Assembly (NCBI GenBank): GCA_049841135.1
Contig: JASGHK010000005.1
Location: 62,001-126,000, forward strand
DNA length: 64,000 bases
Source: JACRCT01 sp049841135
Lineage (GTDB): Bacteria > Myxococcota > Myxococcia > Myxococcales > UBA5297
Direction: 5' to 3'
The position numbers were made by a program, and so were the translations under genes. Each line of letters opens with the position of its first letter. The stretch's first letter is position 1. The notes beneath the pieces were generated by a model. It made no database searches. It had not been told where the DNA came from and worked only from the letters and a program-made list of their open reading frames with translations. Shown here piece after piece: positions 1 through 9,718 of the stretch.

Positions 1-1
1 C

Positions 2-244
2 GCTGCGCTCCGAGCGAAGCCGCGCGAGCTGGTGCTCTTCCTCGTCGAGTCGCAGCTCATCCAGACCTACTGGCACCTCGAATCGAAGCTCTGTCTCGAC
101 TCCGAGGAGGACGGAGCCCAGCGCTACCGCGCGCGCTTTTCGGGGACGCACCTGTTCTTCACCAGCAAGCGCAACGAGAAGCCGCTGTCGTTCCAGGTGA
201 CGCTGGACAAGGTGAGCGGGCTCGTCGAAGTCGAGGCGAGCTGA
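2..244 (+). CDS. C-terminal part of an unrecognised protein, cut by the window edge
   Basis: The frame is open from the first bases of the window to a TGA at 242-244, so this is the last roughly 80 residues of a longer protein. A GTG at 32 lies inside the open frame and need not be the true start. The peptide is mixed hydrophilic (motifs VESQLIQTYWHLESK and GTHLFFTSKRNEKPLSF), with no signal peptide or membrane segment in the visible part. I do not recognise the family. The next gene starts 123 bp downstream on the same strand. Confidence 0.5.
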   Translation, partial: AALRAKPRELVLFLVESQLIQTYWHLESKLCLDSEEDGAQRYRARFSGTHLFFTSKRNEKPLSFQVTLDKVSGLVEVEAS

Positions 245-367
245 CGGCTACGGTGGTTGAACGGCTTTCGCGCCTGCGGCGACTGCGCGCTGGGCTCCTG
301 GACGGAGCTGCGCTACTTCGGAGAGCCCTGAGCCATACCTTCCTCACCTCGACCTGTAGGAGCCTCC

Positions 368-2002
368 ATGAAGCCCATCTCGGACATCGCAGCGTCGCTC
401 GGTCTCCATGACAGCGAGTGGGAGCCCTACGGCCGGGATGTCGCCAAGGTCGACCCGAAGATCCTCGCGCGGCCACGCAGCCGGCCGGGGCGCGGGCGGC
501 TGGTGCTGGTCTCGGCGATCACCCCGACGCCCGCCGGTGAAGGGAAGACCACGACCTCGATCGGCCTCGCCCAGGCGCTCGCCAAGCTCGGCCAGGCGCC
601 GGTGCTGGCGCTGCGCGAGCCATCGCTCGGTCCATGTCTGGGCATCAAAGGCGGCGCGGTGGGCGGTGGCGCGTCGACCGTGCAGCCGGCCGAGCGGATC
701 AACCTGCACTTCACCGGCGACTTCCACGCCATCACCACGGCGAACAACCTGCTCGCCGCGATGATCGACAACCACCTCTACTTCGGGAACCCGCTGGGCA
801 TCGACCCGCGCCGCATCCTGTGGCGGCGCTGCCTGGACATGAACGACCGCGCCCTGCGGCGCACGGTCATCGGCCTTGGCGGCCACAAGGAGGGCGTGCC
901 GCGCGAGACGGGCTTCGACATCACCGCCGCCTCGGAGGTGATGGCCATGCTCTGCCTGGCCGAGGACGCCGAGGACCTGCGCCGGCGCATCGACCGGACG
1001 CTGGTGGCCTTCACCTACGACGGCAAGCCGGTGACGGCCAAGGACCTGGGCGCCGCGGGCGCGATGATTGCCCTGCTCGCCGATGCGCTGAAGCCGAACC
1101 TGGTGCAGACCGTGGAGGGCGTGCCGGCGTTCGTGCACGGCGGCCCGTTCGCGAACATCGCGCACGGCTGCAACTCGCTGCTGGCGACGCGCCTGGCGCT
1201 GCACCTGGGCGACTGGGCGATCACCGAGGCGGGCTTCGCCTTCGACCTGGGCGCCGAGAAGTTCTTCGACATCAAGTGCCGGGCCTCCGGGCTGGACACC
1301 GCGGCGGTGGTGCTGGTGGCCACGGTGCGCGCCCTCAAATTCCACGGCGGGCACTCGCTGGAGACCCTGGGCAAGGTGGACCCGGCGGCCGTCGCCGCGG
1401 GGCTGCCCAACCTGGAGAAGCACGTCGAGAACATCCACGAGTTCGGCGAGCAGCCGATCGTGGCGCTCAACAAGTTCGCCACCGACGCGCCCGAGGAGAT
1501 CGAGGTGGTGCGCAGGCGCTGCCAGGAGCTGGGCGTGCCGTTCGCGGTGAGCGAGCACTTCGCCAAGGGCGGCGACGGCGCGCTGGAGCTGGCGAAGGCG
1601 GTGGTGGAGTTCGCCGAGCACGAGCACAAGCCCTTCCACCCGCTCTATGCGCTCGAGGCGCCGCTGCCGGAGAAGGTGTTCACGGTCGCCAGCAAGATGT
1701 ACGGCGCGCGCAAGGTGGTCTTCACCAAGCAGGCCGAGCGCGACCTCGAGGACCTGCGACGCCTGGGCTACGAGAAGCTGCCCATCTGCATCGCCAAGAC
1801 GCAGAACTCGCTCTCGGACGACCCCAAGCTGCGCGGGCGGCCGCAGGACTTCGAGGTCACCGTGCGCAGCCTGCACATCAGCGCCGGGGCCGGCTTCGTG
1901 GTGGTGATGACCGGTGAGATCCTGCGCATGCCCGGCCTGCCCAAGAAGCCTCTGGCGGAGAGCCTGGACCTGCGCGACGGGAGGGTCGTCGGGCTGCTGT
2001 GA
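368..2002 (+). CDS. fhs: Formate--tetrahydrofolate ligase
   Basis: ATP-dependent ligation of formate to tetrahydrofolate, giving 10-formyl-THF for one-carbon metabolism; cytosolic. The 544-residue protein is close to the usual 550-560. The nucleotide-binding loop PTPAGEGKTTT is at residues 53-63, followed by the family signature EPSLGPCLGIKGG at 84-96 and the VGGGASTVQPAERINLHFTGD-type segment. A GTAGGAG ribosome-binding site sits 5-6 bases before the ATG at 368. The frame is intact. No other folate gene is adjacent, so it appears to be a stand-alone unit, followed by a hairpin and a periodic repeat. Confidence 0.97.
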   Translation: MKPISDIAASLGLHDSEWEPYGRDVAKVDPKILARPRSRPGRGRLVLVSAITPTPAGEGKTTTSIGLAQALAKLGQAPVLALREPSLGPCLGIKGGAVGGGASTVQPAERINLHFTGDFHAITTANNLLAAMIDNHLYFGNPLGIDPRRILWRRCLDMNDRALRRTVIGLGGHKEGVPRETGFDITAASEVMAMLCLAEDAEDLRRRIDRTLVAFTYDGKPVTAKDLGAAGAMIALLADALKPNLVQTVEGVPAFVHGGPFANIAHGCNSLLATRLALHLGDWAITEAGFAFDLGAEKFFDIKCRASGLDTAAVVLVATVRALKFHGGHSLETLGKVDPAAVAAGLPNLEKHVENIHEFGEQPIVALNKFATDAPEEIEVVRRRCQELGVPFAVSEHFAKGGDGALELAKAVVEFAEHEHKPFHPLYALEAPLPEKVFTVASKMYGARKVVFTKQAERDLEDLRRLGYEKLPICIAKTQNSLSDDPKLRGRPQDFEVTVRSLHISAGAGFVVVMTGEILRMPGLPKKPLAESLDLRDGRVVGLL

Positions 2003-2019
2003 CGTGCGCCGCGCTCTCT

Positions 2020-2056
2020 GAAGTCACGGCCGGCTGAAAGGCCGCCGGTCGACTTC
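2020..2056 (+). terminator. Hairpin downstream of fhs
   Basis: A GAAGTC / GACTTC outer stem (2020-2025 with 2051-2056) encloses a GC-rich inner part around CGGCCGGC and GCCGCCGG. It starts 17 bp after the fhs stop. No T-tract follows, so termination is inferred only from position and stem strength. Confidence 0.45.
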
Positions 2057-2069
2057 GGTGAGTCAGTCA

Positions 2070-2143
2070 CATGTGTCCCATGTGTCCCATTCGTCCCATG
2101 GGACCCAGGAGACTTATGAGACTTATGGGACCCATCTGGGACC
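2070..2143. repeat. 9-bp periodic repeat with a central palindrome
   Basis: Seven consecutive 9-mers of the type CATGTGTCC / CATTCGTCC / CATGGGACC / TATGAGACT / TATGGGACC run from 2070 to about 2132, and a related CATCTGGGACC follows. The middle holds the perfect 12-bp palindrome GTCCCATGGGAC (2094-2105), so the left units (…GTCCCAT) and right units (ATGGGAC…) are partly inverted. The region is intergenic between fhs and the kinase gene, and the repeat is much less GC-rich than its surroundings. Function unknown. Confidence 0.7.
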
Positions 2144-2254
2144 GAGAAGCGCAGGACGCCCAGTTGGTGCACGCGCGACGCCGGCGGAGCGCCCGCCTCC
2201 CTGCTCCGAATGGGCAAGTGCCGCTGCCAGCGCCCTCGGGTAGCATCCGCGCCC

Positions 2255-4932
2255 GTGAGCGCCCCCGACGACAAGCGCAGCACCATCCCAGCTCCGACAC
2301 CTGCCCTGGCCGCGGCCCCCGACTCTGCGGCCCATCCGGACATCGCCCCAGGCACGACGGTCCGCCCCGCGTCGCCTTCATCCTCGGCGTCCACCTCCCT
2401 CGACGAGACCCGCCTCTCCGGCGAGCGGCTGGGCGAGGTGCTCTCGCGCGGCACCGCGGTGGGGCGCTACTTCGTCCTCCAGATGCTGGGCGAGGGCGGG
2501 ATGGGCACCGTCTACGCCGCCTACGACCCCGACCTGGGCCGCAAGGTCGCCATCAAGCTCCTCAAGGTCTCGTCCGAAGGCGCCGAGGAGGCGCGCATTC
2601 GCCTGCTGCGCGAGGCGCAGGCGATGGCCCGGCTGTCCCACCCCAACGTGCTGCCCGTCTTCGACGCCGGCCTGTTCGGCGACCAGCTCTTCGTGGCCAT
2701 GGAGTACGTGCCGGGCGCGACGCTCGCCGACTGGCTCCGGCAGCACCCGCGCCCCTTCCCGGAGATCCTCTCCGCCTTCGTCGACGCCGGGCAGGGCCTG
2801 GCCGCCGCGCACGCCGCGGGGCTCGTGCACCGCGACTTCAAGCCCGAGAACGTGCTCGTCGGCCGCGACGGGCGCGTCCGGGTGATGGACTTCGGCCTGG
2901 CGCACGTCGAGGCGACGGAGGAGACCTCGGCGGTGGGCCGGCCGCGGCTCTCCGATTCGGCCCGCGGCGCGAACTCCACGCTCTCCGGGCAGATCGCCGG
3001 CACCCCGGCCTACATGGCCCCCGAGCAGTTCGCGGGGGCGGCCACCGACGAGCGGACCGACCAGTTCGCCTTCTGCGTGGCGCTGTGGGAGGCGCTGTGC
3101 GGCGAGCGGCCCTTCGCCGGGCTGGACTTCGGCACCATCCGCCACAGCGTGCTGCTGGGCTCGCCGCGGCCGCCGCCGCGCGCCGCCAAGCTGGACGGCA
3201 CCGTGCGCACGGCGCTGCTCAAGGGCCTGTCGCGCACCGCGGCCGACCGCTTCGCCTCGATGAGCGACCTGCTCTCGGTGCTGGTGCGTCGCCAGAACCG
3301 CGGCCGGGTGCTGCGCCGCGTGGCAGGCTGGGTGGCTGCCGCCCTCGTGCTCTTCACCGCCGCGGGCCTGACGGCGTGGCGCAGCCACCAGGAGGCGACC
3401 CGCTGTGAGCGGGAGGCCGAGGCGGCGACCCGGTCGACCTGGGACCCGGCACGGCGCTCGGCGGTGGCGGCGAACCTTTCGGCCGCGGGCCTCGCCCAGG
3501 ACGCGGTGAGCAGCGTGCTCGGCCAGCTGGATGCCGCCTTCGCGGCCTGGTCGCACTCCCGGAAGGAGGCTTGCGAGCAGGCCCGCAGCGCCTCGCAGCC
3601 CGACGCCCAGCCCCTGTGGTGCCTGGAGCGGCTGCGCCTGCGCGCCCATTCGGTGGTGGGGCTGCTCGGCCGGCCGGCTCCGGAGCTCGCGGGCTCGGTG
3701 GCGCCGCTGCTCGACAGCCTCGACGTGGCCGAGGTCTGCCTGCGGCGCTCGTCGCTCTCCCAGGTGCAGAGGCCTCCGCGGAGCTGACCTCGCTGCGGGC
3801 GTCCCTGCAGGAGCTGCGGGCCCTGCAGCCCATGGGCCGCCACGCGGACGTGACCTCCCGCGCGCCGGCGCTGATCGAAGCCGCGCGCAGGCTGGGGGCG
3901 CGCCCCGAGCTGGCCGAAGCCGAGATCCTGCTCAGCTGGTCGAGCTGGCGCGGCGTGGGCGCCAGCGCCGGCGACCTGCCGCTGGCGCTGCAGGCGGTGC
4001 GCGACGCGGACGCCTCGGGCGACGACCTCCTCAGCCTGGAGGCGCGGGTCGACCTGATGCTGCTCCACATGCTCGCCCTCGACCGCGAGGACGACGCGGA
4101 GGCGGCCTGGAAGGACGCCATGGCGTGGCAGGTGCGGCTCGGAGACCCTCCGAACAGCGCGCTCCGGCTCGCGCTGGCGCGTGCAGACCTTCGGGCGGAG
4201 CGGGGGGACGTGGACCAGGCGGTGGCGATGTACCGCGAAGCCCTGGCCGTCGCGGCCCGTGTCCCCAGCGAGCGCGAGGCGTCGCAGAGCTACGTCCACA
4301 ACAACCTGTCGACGCTCTACTCCCAGGAAGGCCGCTTCCAGGAGGCGGGTGTGGAGCTCGAGGCGGCGATGAAGCTCTACGCCTCCTCGAAGCTGGTCTC
4401 CGGCACGGAGCTTGCCCTGGTGACGACCAACCTGGCGGTGGTGCGCCTCCACCAGGGCCGGCTGGACGAAGCGCTCTCGCTCGTGGACCGGTCGGACGGC
4501 TTCCTGGCCCCGCTGCGCACCCAGGAGTCGTACTTCTCCCTCTGGAACGACTCCATGCGCGGCCAGATCCTGGAGGCCCGCGGCGAGCTCGGGGCGGCCC
4601 GCCCGGCTTTGGAGCGGGCGCTCGCGGGCGACAAGGCGCTCGAGCCTTCGGTGCGGGCCGACGCGAAGGCGGCGCTGGCCCGCGTCCTCGCCGAGCAGGG
4701 CGAGGGAGAGCGCGCGCTGGCGCTCGCCCAGGAAGCCGCGAAGCTCGTCGAGGGCAGCAAGGACAAGGTGGTCCGCGCGGTGATGCTCCTGACGCTGGCG
4801 CAGGCCCAGCGAGCCATGGGCGAGAAGGCGCCCGCCCTCGCCACGGCGAACGAGGCGCTCGCGGCCTGCCAGGCGGAGGACGTCGTCACCCGCTCGCGGC
4901 TGGAGGCGTTGCTCGCCGACGCGAAGAAGTAG
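2255..4932 (+). CDS. Ser/Thr protein kinase with C-terminal TPR region, frame-interrupted near 3769
   Basis: Membrane-anchored Hanks-type kinase. The reading frame from 2255 carries a Pro/Ala-rich leader, a glycine loop (LGEGGMGTVY), an HRDFKPEN catalytic loop, MDFGLA (DFG) and APEQF. One transmembrane segment follows (VAAALVLFTAAGLTAW). The helical repeat region continues in the next frame to 4932 (motifs ALARADLRAERGDVDQAVAMY, YVHNNLSTLYSQEGRF). The first frame stops at 3787. One base missing near CAGGTGCAGAGGCC (about 3769) restores a single protein of about 890 residues, the usual kinase-TM-TPR architecture of myxobacteria. GTG 2255 is chosen because a TAGCAT -10-like box lies 8 bp upstream and an earlier ATG (2210) only adds a basic non-conserved leader. 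Convergent with the GH44 gene, with a 20-bp gap. Whether the break is real or a sequence error cannot be decided here. Confidence 0.85.
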
Positions 4933-4952
4933 GTGCGCGCCGCGCCGGGCCG

Positions 4953-7440
4953 TCAGCGGCGCCGGCGGCGGGCGACGACCAGGCTCATCGCCGCCAGCGC
5001 CATCGCCAGCGGCGAGGCGTTGGTCGCGGAGCAGCCGCAGCCCTGGGTGACCGGTCCCGGATCCATCGCGCCGTCGGCGGCCGGCCTCGTGCCGCCGTCG
5101 CCGGTGACCGGCCCCGCGTCCGGGCCCGAGCCGGCACCGGAGTCCGGACGGGTCTCGGTGCCCGAGTCGGGTCGCACGAGGGCGCCGGCGTCGAGCCCCG
5201 CCGCCGCGACGGTGAAGGTCCCGGCGGCGTTGTTCCAGTCGAGCATCGGGCTCCAGCCGGCGGCGAAGACGCCCACGGCGATCTCGTAGGTGCCGACCTG
5301 GGTCGCGGTCCAGCTCGCCGAGCAGCTCGCCACCTGGCCGGAGCCCGGCAAGCTCATGGCGGTCGGGTCTCCGCAGTTCTTGAGCGTGAGGTCGTTGGCC
5401 CCGGGGCCGCGGAGCATGACCTGCACCACGCCGTCGACGCTCGCTCCGTTGTTCTTCACCGTCGCGGTGATGGTGGTGCGCTGGCCGACGCCGACGATCG
5501 CCGGATTCCGCCGCCGCGGTGCTGACCCAGGACGCCTGGCTCGTGCAGTCGTGGGGGCAGTTCGCGTTGGTCTCGCCCGCCTCGCAGGTCCCGTCGCCGT
5601 CGCAGGGGCAGTCCGCGGCGCAGTTGGCGTTGGTCTCGCCGGTCCCGCAGACACCGTCGTGGTTGCAGACCGGGCAGTCGTTGGGGCAGTTCGCCGTCGA
5701 CTCCCAGGCATCGCACTTGCCGTCGTCGTTGCAGGCGGGCTTGGGGCAGTCGGCCGGGCAGTTGACCCAGTTCTCGCCGGCGCCGGCGTCGCAGGTGCCG
5801 TTGCCGTTGCAGGGGTTGACCCCCGGCTGCAGCGGCACGACCGCCAGACGCGCCGAGCGCGCCGGCATGCTCACCGAGAAGGACGAGGCGGACGCCGGCG
5901 TGAGCGCCGAGACGCGGCCGTAGCGCTGCGCCGCGGTGAAGCCGTACAGGTCGCCGGCGGCGCCGCTGAGCGTGGCGTGGGCCAGGTCGACCGTGACGCT
6001 CTGGGTCGCGGTGCTCTTGTTGACGAGCGCGACGAACAGCGTGTCCCCGCTCTTGATGCCGTAGCCGCCGACGGTGTCGATGGCGCTGCTGGTGGACTGG
6101 ATGCTGTCGCCGACGACCCGGCCGCCGACGCCGTTCCAGCTCAGGTACATGCGGTACGCGTCGAGGATCATCGGCTGGTTCGAGGCGGGGCGGACCCACC
6201 GGTAGCCGGCGTCCAGGCCCTGCCGCCCGAAGATGGCCAGGATCTCCGCCTGGGCGAGCGCGGCGCTGATGCCCTCCTTGTCGCCCCAGTTGTACTCGCT
6301 CAGGGCGAGCTTGATGGGCAGGCCCGGCGCGTTGGCGGCGACCCAGTCGCGCATCCGCGGGATGAGCCGCGGCGCCTGGCCGATCCACGACTTGGAGACG
6401 TAGCTCGGGTCCCACAGCTCGCGGGTCGACTCCAGGCGCATCGAGGCCACCGACTCGTCGCCCTGGTACTCGTTGCTCTGCGGGTAGTAGTGCAGGTCGA
6501 GGTAGTCGACGAGGAGCACGTGGTTCTGGTCGTAGTAGTCCTTCACCTGCTTCAGGTACCAGGCCACGGTGTCCCAGCGGGACGGGTCGCAGCCCTGCAG
6601 GTCGGCCGTGGTCGCGTCGCCGCCGAAGTAGGCGCACCAGCCCCAGAAGATGGGCCCGTGGATCTTGGCCTGCGGATCGACACCCTTGATGGTCGTGGCG
6701 TAGGTCACCGTCAGGTTCCACAGCTCCGCCGCGGTCAGCCCCTTGATGCCCGAGCCGTCGGCCTTGCTGCGCACGTCCTGGTGCGTCGACTGCCAGAGGA
6801 TGGGCTCGTTATCGAGCGCGTAGTGGTGGATGGCCGGCCACTTCGCCCGGATGTCGGCGACCCAGTCGCGCACGAAGGTCGCGTCGACAGCCAGGTTGGC
6901 CTGCGGGCAGGAGGCGCAGGGCTTGGCCTTCTGGGCCTCGGTGAGCGCGATGGGCTGGCCGTTGCGCTGGCCCGAGCCGCAGGCGACGCCGCGCGAATCG
7001 CTGTCGGAGGCATAGGGGTGGGCGTCCTGCCCCGAGAAGGCGTCGACCGGGTAGCTGCAGGCCTTGGTCCCGTCGACCGCGGAGACCCAGCCGATCATCG
7101 GGACGGTGACCAGCATGTCGCTGCCGGCGGCGATGGCGGCGTTGAACTCGTCCTCGTGGGGGTCGGCGTTGATGGAGAGGAAGAGCCAGTCGCTGGCCAC
7201 GTTCTGCGAGTGGAGCTTCCAGTTGTAGCGGGTGGTCGAATTGCCGCCCCAGCGGTTGGCCGGGTACTTGAGCTCGGTGAGCTGGGCGGGCGTGCCCGCG
7301 GCGAAGTTGACGCCGTAGATCATCGGGTCGATGGGCCGGACGTCCGCCGTCGCGTCCAGGCTGATGGTCACCTGGGCCGAAGCCGGGCCCGGCACCAGCA
7401 TCAGTGCCGCCACCACCAGCGACGTCGACCGAGCGCGCAT
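4953..7440 (-). CDS. Secreted GH44-family glycoside hydrolase with Cys-rich repeats and MYXO-CTERM-like tail, frame-interrupted near 5508
   Basis: Likely endo-acting beta-glucanase or xyloglucanase on plant polysaccharide. The ATG at 7440 follows a GGGAGGAC site and opens a signal peptide (ending SAQ). GH44 hallmarks are the RWGGNSTTRYNW segment (63-74), the acid/base Glu in YALDNEPILW (E212) and the nucleophile Glu in ALSEYNWG (E382). From about 543 come four Cys repeats of the form CxxDGxCxxxExxxNCPxDC, then in another frame a CARDB-like domain (NPAIVGVGQRTTITATVKN), an Asp/Gly/Pro-rich linker and a tail QGCGCSAT…hydrophobic…RRRR, typical of MYXO-CTERM surface sorting. The frame changes near GCGGCGGCGGAATCC (about 5508): one base too many or two missing. 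Restored, the protein is about 830 residues. The catalytic domain assignment is firm; the substrate is inferred. Confidence 0.87.
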
Positions 7441-7527
7441 GTCGTCCTCCCGCCGAGAGGCGGCCATGCTCTCACCGTGCGCCATTGCCCGCCAACGCCA
7501 GCCTGCCCCGCAAGTGGGTGTCCCAGC

Positions 7528-7549
7528 GCGACACCCCGAGCTTGTCGAG
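7528..7549. repeat. Dispersed repeat family A, copy 1 (partly degenerate)
   Basis: GACACCCCGAGCTTGTCGAG matches the core of four other copies at 26517, 35288, 46407 and 51252. This copy lacks the outer GGGGCC arm. It is intergenic, upstream of the GH44 gene. Confidence 0.6.
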
Positions 7550-7586
7550 CAACTGTCTTGGCAGTCAACGGGAACAGTAGACGCCA

Positions 7587-7618
7587 AGGCCGCTCACGGG
7601 AGTTGCCGTGAGCGGCCT
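7587..7618 (-). terminator. Perfect 13-bp hairpin at the 3' side of the IS110 region
   Basis: AGGCCGCTCACGG and CCGTGAGCGGCCT pair perfectly around a 6-base loop. It lies 29 bp beyond the stop of the small ORF at 7647. On the minus strand a short TTGGCGT tail follows, so it may end transcripts from the transposase side, or mark the end of the element. Confidence 0.5.
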
Positions 7619-7646
7619 CGGTACTCCTTCTCGTCGTGTGTGGCTT

Positions 7647-7967
7647 CTAGAACGGGATGTCGCGGTAGCGCTCGCGCAGTCGCTTGCGCTCGCTCCTGCC
7701 GAGGGCCTCGTGGTAGGCGGCCAAGGCGGCGCCGAGCCTTCGGCTGGCGACCAGGACCGAGTGAGCGCGCATGGCATCGGGACCGCGCTCGCACACTACC
7801 GCGGCGCCGTACGCGAGTTCGTCATGCGCGGCCAGGAGCGCTTCCTCGCAGGGCCCAAGTGCCGCTTCAAGGATGGCCAGTGCGGCCAGTTGAGGGGAAC
7901 GGGAGAGGCGTTGAGCTGGTGGGAGAAGTTTCAAGGGACCTCCTTCGCTGGTGGGGATGACCGCCAT
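7647..7967 (-). CDS. Small hypothetical protein downstream of the IS110 transposase
   Basis: About 106 residues from the ATG at 7967, overlapping the last 37 bp of the transposase gene in another frame. The sequence is Ala/Leu-rich and helical (PPAQRLSRSPQLAALAILEAAL, then AHDELAYGAAVVCERG) and ends ERYRDIPF. There are no Cys pairs, signal peptide or membrane segment. The overlap suggests translational coupling to the transposase, so it may be an accessory ORF of the element. I do not recognise a named family. It could still be chance coding, but its composition is more protein-like than the other frames. Confidence 0.45.
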   Translation of the reverse strand: MAVIPTSEGGPLKLLPPAQRLSRSPQLAALAILEAALGPCEEALLAAHDELAYGAAVVCERGPDAMRAHSVLVASRRLGAALAAYHEALGRSERKRLRERYRDIPF

Positions 7968-8899
7968 GGCTGACCGGACTTGGCGATTTGGTTGAGGATC
8001 AGCAGCAGCTTGCGAATGCACGCCGTCAGGGCGACCTTCTTGGGCTTGCCCCTGGCAACGAGTTTCTCGTAGGTGGCTTTGAGTACTGGGTTGCTCCTGC
8101 TTCCGACGAGCGCGGCCATGTAGAGCGTCGTACGGACGTCGGCGCGGCCACCCCAGACAGTGCGGGCACCGAAGGCCCGGTGTGCGGTGTCTCGGTTGAA
8201 GGGAGCCACACCAACGAGTGCTGCGATCTGTTTGCGATTGATCCGTCCCAGTTCGGGAAGGCTCGCGATGAGCGTGGCTGCCGTGACGGGGCCCACCCCG
8301 GGCACCGAGCAGAGCAACTGGTATCGGGCCAGCTGCTCCTCGGATTGACGGGTCTGCGCGAGCAGGAGCGCATCCAGCTTGGTGCGCTCCTCGACGAGCC
8401 AGGCGAGGTGCCTCTCGGTCATGGCTCGCACGTCGACGGCCTCGGCGGGCATGGCCGACAGCCGGCCACGCTCTGCAGTGGCCAGCGCGATCAGCTGTCT
8501 TCGGCGCGTGAGGAACGTTTCGAGCAGCATGCGTTCCGGCGAGGGCGGGCAGTAGCGTATGGGGCTGGCGACCTCGGCGTAGTGGGCGATGACGCCGGCG
8601 TCGATCGCATCGGTCTTGGCGTCGTACCCGAGCGCCTTGGCGAACTCGCGCACGCGACGGGGGTTGACGATCGCGACCTCATGCGCCGCGTTCGCCAGAG
8701 CGGTGATGACCGGCAGCTCGAGGCCGCCGGTGGCCTCCGCTGCGACGAGCTTGGGGACGAGCTTTCGGACGCGCTCGGCCACACGCGTGATGCCCGCTGG
8801 GGAGTTGGCCTCGGTGAAGTTCTCCCCGGAGGGCCAGACCGCGCAGTCCAACCATTTCTTCGATACGTCGATACCGACACAGCATCCGTTCTTGACCAT
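7931..8899 (-). CDS. IS110-family transposase
   Basis: A 322-residue DNA recombinase. The N-terminal RuvC-like DEDD domain shows GIDVSKKWLDCAV (first Asp) near the start, AAEATGGLELPV (Glu), and KTDAIDAGVIAHYAE (paired Asp). The C-terminal Transposase_20 part has LLCSVPGVGPVTAATL and a YMAALVGSRSNP segment containing the candidate catalytic Ser. The ATG at 8899 is preferred because GGAGAG lies 8 bases upstream; the longer open frame to 9058 adds a basic, non-conserved leader. Length fits the family (about 320-400). The frame is intact, so the element may be active. Confidence 0.92.
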   Translation of the reverse strand: MVKNGCCVGIDVSKKWLDCAVWPSGENFTEANSPAGITRVAERVRKLVPKLVAAEATGGLELPVITALANAAHEVAIVNPRRVREFAKALGYDAKTDAIDAGVIAHYAEVASPIRYCPPSPERMLLETFLTRRRQLIALATAERGRLSAMPAEAVDVRAMTERHLAWLVEERTKLDALLLAQTRQSEEQLARYQLLCSVPGVGPVTAATLIASLPELGRINRKQIAALVGVAPFNRDTAHRAFGARTVWGGRADVRTTLYMAALVGSRSNPVLKATYEKLVARGKPKKVALTACIRKLLLILNQIAKSGQPWRSSPPAKEVP

Positions 8900-9107
8900 G
8901 ATGAGTTCTCTCCGGTTCGCGCTGGGCGAGCTCTTCTGCGAAAGCGGGCAGCGCGGCGCAACCTTGCGAATGCGAGCTCCCGTCAAGAGGGCTCGAGCAA
9001 CTGTGCGGGCTCGCGCTGGTACAGCGGCAAAACGAGCCACCGCGACCAAGCTCGACAACGATCTCGCCGAAGCGGAATCCGAGGGGCAGCGGACTGCGGT
9101 GGCTCAT

Positions 9108-9581
9108 CTACTGCGCTCGGAGGGATAGCCCGAAGACGGGCCGGCAATCCATATGCGCTGCCCCATTACTGAGAACGCCAGACTGACGCGAGGCTCTATC
9201 CTTCCGGCGCTTCGCCAGGATCTCGTCGCGGTGCGCCTGGTAGTAGCGGGCCGCCGCCTCGCGGTTGAGGCTCTTGGCGCGAGCGGCGTGCTTGTGGCGC
9301 CAGCCCTTCATGTACTCGGCTTGCTTGGACCGACGCCGACGGGCCTCTCGCTCGCGCTGCGCCTGGCCCAACCCTGTCTGCCGATAGCTGTTCTTGTGCG
9401 CGCGATCGCGCAACTTCTTCGCTGCGCGCGCGCAAGCCCGGCAACGCTTATGCCGTCGGCGGACACGGCGATCCAGACGGAGCGGCCGCCCACAACCGAT
9501 GCAATGGGCAGCGGCCAGCCGATAGACCCATCGCGGGCCCGCTGGAAGGGCGGCCTGCGGCTGTGGGCCTGGGGCGCCCTC
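9108..9581 (-). CDS. Putative Cys4 zinc-ribbon protein with basic helical tail, no clear start
   Basis: The open frame from 9581 to the stop at 9108 encodes HCIGCGRPLRLD…HKRCRACARAAKK, two CxxC-type pairs about 20 residues apart, a plausible zinc ribbon. A long Arg/Lys/Glu-rich helical tail follows (QREREARRRRSKQAEYMKGW, EILAKRRKDRA). A nucleic-acid-binding role is inferred from charge only. No ATG or GTG precedes the first Cys pair in frame; a TTG at 9413 would exclude the zinc ribbon, and CTG or an earlier lost start are the alternatives. It may therefore be a damaged gene. It lies directly beside the IS110 element. Confidence 0.4.
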   Translation of the reverse strand, partial: EGAPGPQPQAALPAGPRWVYRLAAAHCIGCGRPLRLDRRVRRRHKRCRACARAAKKLRDRAHKNSYRQTGLGQAQREREARRRRSKQAEYMKGWRHKHAARAKSLNREAAARYYQAHRDEILAKRRKDRASRQSGVLSNGAAHMDCRPVFGLSLRAQ

Positions 9582-9679
9582 TCAAGAGGTTGACCCTGCC
9601 GAAGTACGCCGCGGATAGTGCATAACCAGGAGTCGGAACGTCTCGGGGCCCGCGAAGCATCGAGGCGTACCGCTCTTGG

Positions 9680-9718
9680 CGGCTGTCGCTCGTCTTCTCG
9701 GGCGACAGCCGCATTTTC
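9680..9718 (+). terminator. Orphan intrinsic terminator
   Basis: CGGCTGTCGC pairs perfectly with GCGACAGCCG across a 12-base loop and is followed by CATTTTC, the best intrinsic terminator shape in the window. No plus-strand gene lies immediately upstream, so it may be the remnant of a lost gene or serve a small RNA. Confidence 0.55.

Larger units (their letters stand above)
7588..9107 (-). mobile_element. IS110-family insertion sequence, ends not resolved
   Basis: The region holds an intact IS110-type transposase and a downstream companion ORF. IS110 elements lack long terminal inverted repeats and make no obvious target duplication, and none are visible here. The limits given are the hairpin at 7588 and the start of the next ORF at 9107, so they are approximate. 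In this family the non-coding ends can specify a bridge RNA; about 208 bp upstream of the transposase start (8900-9107) are available for one. Confidence 0.5.

Noticed and set aside
3010..7587. A 1525-codon minus-strand open frame
   Set aside because: Only the GH44 part (to about 5508) is coding; the rest is the antisense shadow of the kinase gene plus the GH44 gene in the wrong frame.
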